6,386 nt of DNA. Source: Desulfocapsa sp. (lineage in GTDB: Bacteria; Desulfobacterota; Desulfobulbia; Desulfobulbales; Desulfocapsaceae). Positions 1 through 6,058 of the stretch are shown here, piece after piece. Both the position numbers and the translations under genes were made by a program. The stretch covers positions 1-6,386 of the forward strand of contig JAOZKX010000131.1 in assembly GCA_029935135.1 (NCBI GenBank), read 5' to 3'. Position 1 is the stretch's first letter. Every line of letters starts with the position of its first letter. The notes under the pieces were generated by a model, which saw nothing but the letters and a program-made list of their open reading frames with translations, was not told the DNA's origin and did no database searches.

Positions 1-941
1 TAAATTCTTTGCTGGCCCTGAGTCTTGGTGTGAGGCAGGTTCAGGGAACCATTAATGGTTACGGTGAGCGTTGTGGAAACGGCAATCTTACCTCTATTAT
101 TCCTGCCCTCGGTTTGAAGATGGGATATACGAGCAAGGCCATTGAAAACATTGGCAGTCTCCATGAAACAGCCATGCTTGTCGATGAATTGGCCAACCTG
201 CCCCACAATAAGTATCAGCCGTATGTCGGTCGATCTGCCTTTGCCCATAAGGGTGGCATTCATGTCTCTGCGGTAAAACGAAACCCCTTGACCTATGAGC
301 ATATCGAACCGGAGAAGGTTGGTAATATCCGGCGAATATTGATTTCTGATCAGGCAGGGAAGTCTAATGTGCTGCATAAGGCCAAAAAATTTGGAATTGA
401 TCTGGATCCTGCAAGCCCGGTAGCGGCCACAATTGTATCGGAACTGAAGGAGCTGGAGAATCAAGGTTTTCAGTATGAAGGTGCCGAGGCATCCTTTGAG
501 CTTCTTATGCGTCGGGCAACTGGTAATCAACCTAATTACTTCACTTTAATAGGATTTCGGGCGATTAACTCAAAGCGTAAAATGGATAAACCCCCAGAGA
601 CTGAAGCAACCATACGACTGGAAGTAGGGGGCAAAGAAGTCCATACCGCTTCGTTGGGCGACGGTCCCGTAAACGCCATTGATAATGCCATGCGCAAGGC
701 CCTTGTGAGTTTTTATCCAAGCCTTGAAGAAGTTGACTTGATAGACTACAAGGTTCGAGTTCTTTCAGGAGAGCACGGAACTGGCGCTAAGGTCCGTGTT
801 TTGATAGAATCAAAAGACCAGTTTGAGCAGTGGGGGACCGTTGGGGTTTCATTGAATATTATAGAGGCATCATGGCAGGCGCTTGTTGATTCTATTAATT
901 ACAAGCTCATGCGCGACGAACAGCGCCTTGCAGATAAATAA
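1..941 (+). CDS. cimA: (R)-citramalate synthase, 3' part (5' end outside window)
   Basis: Condenses pyruvate with acetyl-CoA to (R)-citramalate, the first step of the threonine-independent route to 2-oxobutyrate and isoleucine; cytoplasmic. The frame is open from the left edge (first full codon at base 3, reading Asn-Ser) to TAA at 939-941, so about 312 residues of a protein usually a little over 500 are visible. Numbering from the TTG at base 9, the late TIM-barrel motif GYGERCGNGNL is at 18-28 and FAHKGGIHVSAV at 78-89, followed by TYEHIEPEKVGN; these match the TIGR00977 citramalate synthase group better than LeuA or homocitrate synthase. Residues ~195-300 form the LeuA-type C-terminal regulatory domain, with GTGAKVRVLIES and the ending WGTVGVSLNIIEASWQALVD typical of this group. 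That domain usually mediates feedback inhibition, by isoleucine in characterised CimA proteins. The metal-binding HxH motif and the N-terminus lie outside the window. The TTG at base 9 is internal, not a start. A hairpin follows the stop. Confidence 0.93.
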   Translation, partial: NSLLALSLGVRQVQGTINGYGERCGNGNLTSIIPALGLKMGYTSKAIENIGSLHETAMLVDELANLPHNKYQPYVGRSAFAHKGGIHVSAVKRNPLTYEHIEPEKVGNIRRILISDQAGKSNVLHKAKKFGIDLDPASPVAATIVSELKELENQGFQYEGAEASFELLMRRATGNQPNYFTLIGFRAINSKRKMDKPPETEATIRLEVGGKEVHTASLGDGPVNAIDNAMRKALVSFYPSLEEVDLIDYKVRVLSGEHGTGAKVRVLIESKDQFEQWGTVGVSLNIIEASWQALVDSINYKLMRDEQRLADK

Positions 942-1389
942 TAATTACAGAACGCATTACTTAAAAAACCAGCACGACACTCGAAAAGGTGTTGTGCTGG
1001 TTGCATGTGTTTTTCTTTTTACCGGCCTTTTCTTAAGTTCTTCATTCCCGGACATCGATGAAAAACAGTATCATTTACAGGTCAGCGCCCAAGGCACCTT
1101 GCATCTTGCCTCTGCATTAAAAGATGAAAGGGTAGACCGTTCTCGTTCTTCCCTTTCGTTCTCTCCGTTCTTTTTTGAACCCGTGCCCATTAATTTTGCA
1201 AAAAGCTCTCTGTTGACAGGTATTGACGGAATTGGTATGGCCTTGGCCGAAAGGATCATCTCCACCAGAGAAAAAGAAGGTTTTTTTCTCAATCCTGATG
1301 ATTTATTAAAGGTGCATGGAATAGGGAAGGTGCGTCAGGAAAAATTTACAGAACAATTTAGTTTTACACAGGTCGCAGGGCAATTTTGA
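928..1389 (+). CDS. ComEA-like helix-hairpin-helix protein, membrane-anchored
   Basis: Small protein of 153 residues if started at TTG 928. Residues 1-21 are polar and basic (K13, R19, K20). Residues 22-40 (VVLVACVFLFTGLFLSSSF) form one hydrophobic segment, a likely signal anchor putting the rest outside the cytoplasmic membrane. A low-complexity linker follows, then tandem HhH motifs: TGIDGIGMALAERII at 97-111 and DDLLKVHGIGKVRQEKF at 124-140, preceded by VPINFAKSSLL, the counterpart of the VNINTA..L lead-in of ComEA. Relatives bind double-stranded DNA without sequence specificity, and in competent bacteria pull DNA across the envelope; a role here in uptake is inference, since no other com gene is visible. 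The start is unclear: there is no ATG. TTG 883 and TTG 928 overlap cimA and lack a ribosome binding site. GTG 994 has AAAAGG only 4 bases upstream but would remove the basic N-terminus. I prefer 928 for membrane topology. The stop lies one base before miaA. Confidence 0.72.
   Translation: MQINNNYRTHYLKNQHDTRKGVVLVACVFLFTGLFLSSSFPDIDEKQYHLQVSAQGTLHLASALKDERVDRSRSSLSFSPFFFEPVPINFAKSSLLTGIDGIGMALAERIISTREKEGFFLNPDDLLKVHGIGKVRQEKFTEQFSFTQVAGQF
967..1020 (+). terminator. Hairpin plus T-rich tract after cimA; possible terminator or attenuator
   Basis: Bases 967-980 (AACCAGCACGACAC) pair with 989-1002 (GTGTTGTGCTGGTT): 14 base pairs with one G-U (976/993) and an 8-base loop, TCGAAAAG. T5-C-T5 follows at 1010-1020, but seven bases (GCATGTG) separate stem and T-tract, so this is not a canonical intrinsic terminator. 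It sits 25 bases after the cimA stop, where a terminator would be expected. It also lies within the open frame of the ComEA-like gene, and its right arm contains the candidate GTG start at 994, while the AAAAGG before it lies in the loop and first pair. It may therefore end cimA transcription, or limit translation of the next gene. Confidence 0.45.
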
Positions 1390-1390
1390 T

Positions 1391-2335
1391 ATGTTCCCGA
1401 TAGACAAACCCATAGTTGTACTCATTGGCCCAACTGCAATTGGTAAAACAGCACTTTCCATTGAATTGGCAAAACAGTTTAACTTCGAAATAATAAGCAT
1501 AGATTCCATGCAGGTCTACCGATATATGGATATTGGGACCGCTAAAATAAGCAGGGAGGAAATGGATGGTGTGCCGCATCACTTGATAGATGTTGTTGAT
1601 CCTGATGCTCCATTTGATGCAGGAAAATTTGAAAAACTTGCCCTGATTGCCATGGAAGATATCCATGCAAGAGGCAAACATGTTCTTCTAACAGGTGGAA
1701 CAGGTCTCTATTTACAGGCGGTGTTGTCAGGTCTGTCGCAAAAGCTCCCTCATTTTCCAGAAGTGCGGACTGAGTTACACCAAAAACTAGCCAGTAGCAA
1801 TCCTGTAGTGATGCATGAGCATTTGGAGACAGTTGACTGTATCTCTGCAAAAAGGCTTCATCCAAATGACACGAAAAGGGTTGTTCGTGCTCTGGAAATA
1901 TTCCATGGAACAGGGAAAACATGGTCTGCCCATATTGAGGAACACAAGAGTGAGGCGCAGTCACGGTTTACAAATGTTTTGAAAATTGGCCTGACATGTG
2001 ACCGGCGAAAATTGTATCAAAAGATTGAGAAGCGAACCCATATCATGCTCGACAATGGCTTGAAAGCTGAAGTGGAGGAGTTGCTGGAGGGAGGGTTTTC
2101 TCGCGACCTTAAGTCGATGCAGTCCATCGGTTACAGACATATGACGCATTATCTTTTCGGTGAATGGAACAGGGCTACAATGATCGAAAAACTTGTCCGA
2201 GATACAAGAAGATACGCCAAGCGACAATTTACCTGGTTTAATAAAGAGGAAGCTTTGACCTGGGTTGAAAAGGAGGCGGTCGATAGCATTCCGCTGATGG
2301 TGCATGAACATATCATCAATTACACAACACCATAG
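1391..2335 (+). CDS. miaA: tRNA dimethylallyltransferase
   Basis: Transfers the dimethylallyl group of DMAPP to N6 of A37 in tRNAs reading UNN codons, giving i6A37, which stabilises codon-anticodon pairing. The 314 residues match the family length (~300-320). The P-loop GPTAIGKT is at 13-20, DSMQVYR (tRNA and catalytic base region) at 38-44, DIGTAK at 47-52, PHHLIDVVDP at 62-71, TGGTGLYLQAVL at 101-112, LHPND plus the conserved Arg at 156-163, IGYR at 246-249 and the C-terminal RRYAKRQFTWF at 273-283. All expected motifs are present, so the enzyme should be active. One small departure is GYRH at 247-250, where many homologues have GYKE. ATG 1391 comes one base after the TGA of the ComEA-like gene, with only a weak CAGGG at 1376-1380, which suggests translational coupling. 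MiaB, which acts on this product, is encoded further downstream. Confidence 0.97.
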   Translation: MFPIDKPIVVLIGPTAIGKTALSIELAKQFNFEIISIDSMQVYRYMDIGTAKISREEMDGVPHHLIDVVDPDAPFDAGKFEKLALIAMEDIHARGKHVLLTGGTGLYLQAVLSGLSQKLPHFPEVRTELHQKLASSNPVVMHEHLETVDCISAKRLHPNDTKRVVRALEIFHGTGKTWSAHIEEHKSEAQSRFTNVLKIGLTCDRRKLYQKIEKRTHIMLDNGLKAEVEELLEGGFSRDLKSMQSIGYRHMTHYLFGEWNRATMIEKLVRDTRRYAKRQFTWFNKEEALTWVEKEAVDSIPLMVHEHIINYTTP

Positions 2336-2359
2336 GGATTTTTCCTCGAACTAACATCA

Positions 2360-4093
2360 ATGTCACAAATAATGCAAAAGAAAAAAAAAGGTAACGCAAT
2401 TCAACTGAGTGATGGAACTGTCGTAAATTCTTTTATTCTTTCGATACTAAAAAAACGCGGATTGCGAAGCGAGATAGAAATAAAAGAATTCCTCGATCCA
2501 AAACTTGCAGACCTCCCTGATCCATTTCTTATGCTGGATATGGGAAAGGCTGTGGACATACTGGAAGGCGCAATAGAAAATGGGCATGAAATCATAATTT
2601 GGGGTGATTATGATGTTGATGGAACCACTGCAATAGCTGTTCTGTATCAATTCCTCGCGTTGACTGGTCATAAGGAAATCAAATACTACATCCCCAATCG
2701 TTTACAGGACGGCTATGGTCTTAACAAAAAAGAACTGAAAAATCTAAAAAATACAGCATTCCCAGAGCAGATATTGGTTACCGTTGACAATGGAATTGCC
2801 TCATTTGCTGAGATTGAATATGCGAAAGAACTTGGTTTTACCTGTATCGTGACCGATCATCATATTCCAAGTGAGAGCAGAGTTTCAGCAGATGCAGTGG
2901 TCAATCCAAAGCAAGATTCTTGTCCATTTCCAGACAAAAATCTCGCAGGAGTTGGACTTGCATTCTATCTTGTTATTGCCGTACGCAGTCGGCTGATAAA
3001 AAACGGATATTTTAACAAGGGCAGAAAAGTGCCAAACCTTAAGCAATTACTAGACCTGGTGGCCATTGGGACAGTGGCAGATATGGTTCCACTGAGTGGT
3101 GTTAATAGGATATTGGTAAAAGCTGGTCTGGAATCCATTGCCTCACAAAACAATTTTGGCATTTCAAGTCTTTGTTATCAGACGAATGTATCGCCAAAAC
3201 ATATCAGATCTGAAGACATTTCCTTTCAACTTGGCCCAAAGATTAATGCAGTAGGGCGTCTTGGCAACGCAGGCAAGGCCGTGGAACTCTTTTTAAGTGA
3301 AAATAAAAAAGATGCTGCCAGGTTAGCCTCCGAAATGATAGATGCGAATACGAGACGGAAATCGAAAAACACCGCAGATCTGCAGATTGCTATTAACATG
3401 ATAATTACAGAGAAAATGGATCAGAAAAGTTGCCTGGTAGTTGCTGGTGATTTTCATGTGGGAGTTGCTGGTATTGTTGCCTCAAACCTTACGGAAGATT
3501 ACGGCAAACCGTCTGTGGTCTTATGTAGACAAGATGACGGGATATTTAAAGGGTCTGCCCGTTCTATCCCTGGGGTTAATTTGTATAAGGTCCTTGAGGA
3601 GTGCAGTGCATTTCTTTTGGGTTTTGGTGGTCACAAGATGGCAGGCGGGATGAGTCTTAATGAAAGTGAGTTGGCTTCTTTTAAGAATCAATTTAATAGC
3701 TCAGTTCATAAGCAGAGTAATGGTGTTGTGCATATAAAAAAATCTGAAGCCGATTGTGATATGAAGATCTCTGAATTGTTTAAAAGGGAGATCCTTGAAC
3801 AGTTGAATCTTTTAGAACCGTTCGGTGAAACAAATCCTCCGTTGATTATTCGGGATAGTTGCGTGCACTTTGAAAAAATAAGCGCTGTAGGAGAAGGTAA
3901 GGATCATCTGCGCTTTATTTTTAGAGATGGAACTGAAAAAATTAATGGCATAGGATTTTGGCTTGGCAAAAAAATAGATCTCTGTCGTGAAAAGAGAAAT
4001 AAAGAAATGTTTTACACACTAACTGTCAATTCGTTCAGGGGGAAGAGAACATGGGAGGTTAGGGTTATTGATGTGCTTGCCGAGCTGCAATAA
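2360..4093 (+). CDS. recJ: Single-stranded-DNA-specific exonuclease RecJ
   Basis: 5'-to-3' exonuclease on single-stranded DNA, used in RecF-pathway recombination, mismatch repair and base excision repair; cytoplasmic and metal-dependent. At 577 residues it has the usual RecJ length. The DHH phosphoesterase motifs are complete: motif I GDYDVDGTTA at 82-91, motif II VDNG at 142-145, motif III TDHH at 165-168 and motif IV VADMVPL at 239-245. The DHHA1 half has GDFHVGVAGIVAS at 363-375, KGSARSI at 397-403 and the substrate-binding GFGGHKMAGG at 421-430. Residues ~455-577 form the C-terminal OB-fold region, including LLEPFGETNPP at 484-494. ATG 2360 is the first start after an in-frame TAG, which is itself the miaA stop 24 bases upstream; ATG 2372 is an alternative four codons later. 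No good ribosome binding site is visible: TAGGGA at 2333-2338 is about 21 bases away. Codons 8-10 form an A9 run at 2381-2389. The frame ends in TAA before the window's one sizeable gap. Confidence 0.97.
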   Translation: MSQIMQKKKKGNAIQLSDGTVVNSFILSILKKRGLRSEIEIKEFLDPKLADLPDPFLMLDMGKAVDILEGAIENGHEIIIWGDYDVDGTTAIAVLYQFLALTGHKEIKYYIPNRLQDGYGLNKKELKNLKNTAFPEQILVTVDNGIASFAEIEYAKELGFTCIVTDHHIPSESRVSADAVVNPKQDSCPFPDKNLAGVGLAFYLVIAVRSRLIKNGYFNKGRKVPNLKQLLDLVAIGTVADMVPLSGVNRILVKAGLESIASQNNFGISSLCYQTNVSPKHIRSEDISFQLGPKINAVGRLGNAGKAVELFLSENKKDAARLASEMIDANTRRKSKNTADLQIAINMIITEKMDQKSCLVVAGDFHVGVAGIVASNLTEDYGKPSVVLCRQDDGIFKGSARSIPGVNLYKVLEECSAFLLGFGGHKMAGGMSLNESELASFKNQFNSSVHKQSNGVVHIKKSEADCDMKISELFKREILEQLNLLEPFGETNPPLIIRDSCVHFEKISAVGEGKDHLRFIFRDGTEKINGIGFWLGKKIDLCREKRNKEMFYTLTVNSFRGKRTWEVRVIDVLAELQ

Positions 4094-4102
4094 CTAACTG
4101 TC

Positions 4103-4132
4103 TTGTCGATATTGTTATCAATTGTACATAAT
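4103..4132 (+). promoter_or_regulatory. Possible sigma70-type promoter for purB
   Basis: TTGTCG at 4103-4108 (4 of 6 to the -35 consensus) and CATAAT at 4127-4132 (5 of 6 to the -10 consensus) are separated by 18 bases, at the start of the only long gap between genes. An overlapping alternative is TTGTTA at 4113-4118 with CATTAT at 4136-4141, spacer 17. Transcription from either would give a leader of over 200 bases before purB. The inverted repeat at 4127-4142 covers the -10 and could bind a regulator. AT-rich sequence gives such matches easily, so this is tentative. Confidence 0.25.
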
Positions 4133-4346
4133 ATACATTATGCGACATAGCTTTCTGGTGTGTGTTTTTCTATTGTTTTGAATGCTAAGCCTTTCTCCAG
4201 CGAATCGTTTTGTAATCATTGATTCTATTCAGGCAATAGTGGATGCAGAAAGCACAGGCTTTAACTTTTATAAATTTAATGGTAAATACAATATCAATTG
4301 CTAAGCAGTCGATTTCGTGTTTGCCCCTCTTAAACAATGTACAATC

Positions 4347-4350
4347 AGGA
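4347..4350 (+). promoter_or_regulatory. purB: Ribosome binding site fixing the purB start
   Basis: AGGA lies 5 bases before ATG 4356 (CAGGA-CCATT-ATG). It favours this ATG over the in-frame GTG at 4317, which would add 13 residues that do not resemble PurB and has no ribosome binding site. Confidence 0.65.
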
Positions 4351-4355
4351 CCATT

Positions 4356-5801
4356 ATGAATAGAGCTATATACCAGGAACCACTTGTTAGTCGTTACACC
4401 AGTCGTGAAATGCAGGAGCTTTTTTCTGAAAAAACAAAATTTACCAACTGGCGTAGATGTTGGGTTGCGCTGGCTGAAGCTCAGTTTGAACTGGGTCTGA
4501 CAGATATAGTAAAAAGTGAGATGCTCGATGAAATGCGAGCCAATATCGAAAACATTGATTTTGATATTGCTGCTACCAAAGAAAAAGAGATTCGGCATGA
4601 TGTTATGGCCCATGTCTACGAATATGGGCTAAAATGTCCTAGCGCTGAAGGGATTATACATCTTGGAGCAACTTCCCAGTTTGTTGTCTGTAATACAGAC
4701 CTTATTGTGCAAAAAAAAGCCATGGCTCTTGTTCGTAAATCCCTGCTCAAGGTCATATCGAACCTTGCTAGATTCGCCCTTGAGTTTAAAGATTTACCAA
4801 CTTTAGGATTTACCCACTACCAACCTGCTCAGCCCACCACTGTTGGTAAGAGAAATACCCTCTATATTCAAGATCTTATTATGGACATAGAATATATAGA
4901 TAATTTTCTGGATCAGGTAAAGGCCAGGGGCGCTAAAGGCACAGTTGGTACTCAGGCTACATTTGTTGAGTTGTTTCATGGTGACAATGAAAAGGTTCGT
5001 GAGCTTGATTTACTGGTTTCCAAAAAACTTGGTTTTGATTCCGTCTTTGCGGTAACTGGTCAGACCTACCCAAGAAAACTGGATATGAAATTAGCAGAAA
5101 CACTCGCTGGAATAGGTGCTTCTGCACATAAGTTCGGTGTTGACCTTAGGTTGTTGTCTAACCTCAAAGTGCAGGAAGAACCATTTGCCAAACAGCAGAC
5201 AGGTTCTTCAGCCATGGCCTATAAACGCAATCCCATGCGCTCTGAGCGAATGACAGGTCTAGGGAGGAAGCTTATGGGGCTTCCTGCTGATTTTGCTGCC
5301 ACATTTTCAAATCAATGGTTTGAAAGAACATTGGATGATTCGGCTATTCGGCGAATGGATATCCCACAGGCCTTTCTCTTGACTGATGCCATATTGAAGT
5401 TATACATAAACATAACCAACAAAATGGTTGTATTTCCAAAACAAGTAGAACGACACCTCCGTATGGAACTCCCCTTTATGTCCACAGAAAAGATCCTGAT
5501 GGAAGCCGTCAAAAAAGGGGAAAGTCGCCAGGAGATGCATGAGGTGATCAAGGAACATTCTCTTGCCGCCGGGAAAGTTGTTAAAGAAGAAGGCCTCGAC
5601 AATGACCTGCTCGAAAGATTGGCCGCAGATGACCGAATCCCCTTCTCCAGAAAGGAAATTGACGAACTTGTAGGTGACTATACCCAGTTCACTGGCAGGG
5701 CTGCTGCCCAAACTGATGAATACATCAGAGAGGTTGTCGTACCATTGCTTGCTGCTCGGGAAGACCAAATGGGCGAAGTTGATGCCTCCTTGTCTGTTTA
5801 A
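4356..5801 (+). CDS. purB: Adenylosuccinate lyase, eukaryote-like type
   Basis: Cleaves SAICAR to AICAR plus fumarate, and adenylosuccinate to AMP plus fumarate: two steps of purine synthesis; a cytoplasmic homotetramer in the family. The 481 residues are close to human ADSL (484) and longer than B. subtilis PurB (~430). From memory, long blocks match animal ADSL: RHDVMAHV at 80-87, GIIHLGATS at 99-107, PTLGFTHYQPAQPTTVGKR at 148-166, GTQATF at 198-203, TGQTYPRK at 234-241, the signature GSSAMAYKRNPMRSER at 283-298, and QWFERTLDDSAIRR at 320-333. Expected catalytic residues are present: H81, H154 and the serines of the signature loop (S284/S285). The signature has Ala at 288 where nearly all homologues have Pro (SSAMPYKRNP); this position is free in the general fumarate-lyase pattern, so activity is likely retained. 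The start at ATG 4356 is chosen for its AGGA site. The next frame begins 5 bases after the stop. Confidence 0.97.
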   Translation: MNRAIYQEPLVSRYTSREMQELFSEKTKFTNWRRCWVALAEAQFELGLTDIVKSEMLDEMRANIENIDFDIAATKEKEIRHDVMAHVYEYGLKCPSAEGIIHLGATSQFVVCNTDLIVQKKAMALVRKSLLKVISNLARFALEFKDLPTLGFTHYQPAQPTTVGKRNTLYIQDLIMDIEYIDNFLDQVKARGAKGTVGTQATFVELFHGDNEKVRELDLLVSKKLGFDSVFAVTGQTYPRKLDMKLAETLAGIGASAHKFGVDLRLLSNLKVQEEPFAKQQTGSSAMAYKRNPMRSERMTGLGRKLMGLPADFAATFSNQWFERTLDDSAIRRMDIPQAFLLTDAILKLYINITNKMVVFPKQVERHLRMELPFMSTEKILMEAVKKGESRQEMHEVIKEHSLAAGKVVKEEGLDNDLLERLAADDRIPFSRKEIDELVGDYTQFTGRAAAQTDEYIREVVVPLLAAREDQMGEVDASLSV

Positions 5802-5806
5802 CTATC

Positions 5807-6058
5807 GTGACCTCACCAGCCAGGGAAAAACAGCTGCAAACGCTTTACCTGCGTATTAATTCTAAGAGATACCATTATCTTAAGTTTGTACTGGAAGGAT
5901 ACGATGGACTTTGTGTTTTATCGACCGTTCCCGGGAAACATGGCTGTGTATCTATTCGTTTCCCTAGAGAACTTGCCCGCAAACTCTTCCTTCTTCTTGG
6001 GGATATTTCCCATCAGGTATCAGAAAAAGAAACTAGCTCAAGTGCTATTGTAAAACAT
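5807..6058 (+). other. DUF4911-like N-terminal module of the miaB reading frame
   Basis: This 84-codon segment was translated by hand in the miaB frame. The core, residues 13-68, begins with a beta-type LYLRI, then a helix-like YHYLKFVLEGY, a GLCVLSTV strand, a short turn PGKHG, CVSIRF, and a leucine-rich helix RELARKLFLLLGDIS. A polar linker (residues 69-84, rich in Ser, Glu and Lys) leads into MiaB. The order and the phrase LKFVLEGYDGL recall DUF4911, a family of unknown function; I have this from memory and could not run a profile search. Two cysteines (C36, C47) are present but do not form a known motif. No function is assigned. Confidence 0.55.

Larger units (their letters stand above)
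4094..4355 (+). other. AT-rich intergenic region upstream of purB
   Basis: This gap of about 260 bases holds no recognisable RNA gene or riboswitch; I looked for purine-riboswitch core sequence and a PurR-type palindrome and saw neither. It contains a possible promoter at the recJ end, an inverted repeat CATAAT-ATAC-ATTATG at 4127-4142, a 9-base direct repeat TATCAATTG at 4116-4124 and 4292-4300, a shorter direct repeat TGCTAAGC at 4183-4190 and 4299-4306, and a 9-base inverted pair ATTGTACAT (4121-4129) with ATGTACAAT (4337-4345). A 40-codon frame from ATG 4182 to TAA 4302-4304 has no ribosome binding site and may be chance. No clear recJ terminator hairpin was found. Confidence 0.6.

Noticed and set aside
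9..11. TTG at base 9 as the cimA start
   Set aside because: The frame is open upstream to the edge and the sequence begins in the middle of the catalytic barrel; the gene is simply cut by the window.
1542..1964. 140-codon antisense frame within miaA
   Set aside because: It lies opposite a complete, motif-rich miaA and its product resembles no family I know; a mirror frame.
2333..2359. miaA-recJ readthrough fusion (both are in the same frame, separated by one TAG)
   Set aside because: Both proteins are full family length with normal termini and no readthrough signal is visible; sharing a frame has a one-in-three chance.
4317..4355. GTG 4317 as the purB start
   Set aside because: It adds 13 residues unlike PurB and has no ribosome binding site; ATG 4356 has AGGA at a good distance.
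4094..4355. Purine riboswitch or PurR operator before purB
   Set aside because: I found neither the conserved riboswitch core nor an ACGCAAACGTTTGCGT-like palindrome.
4185..4613. 142-codon antisense frame across the purB upstream gap
   Set aside because: Over half lies opposite the conserved PurB N-terminus, it has no recognisable motif, and the rest falls in AT-rich spacer.
5400..5768. 122-codon antisense frame within purB
   Set aside because: Opposite conserved PurB sequence and with no family resemblance.
5674..5859. 61-codon + strand frame across the purB end
   Set aside because: It overlaps both the conserved purB end and the DUF4911-like frame and shows no motif.
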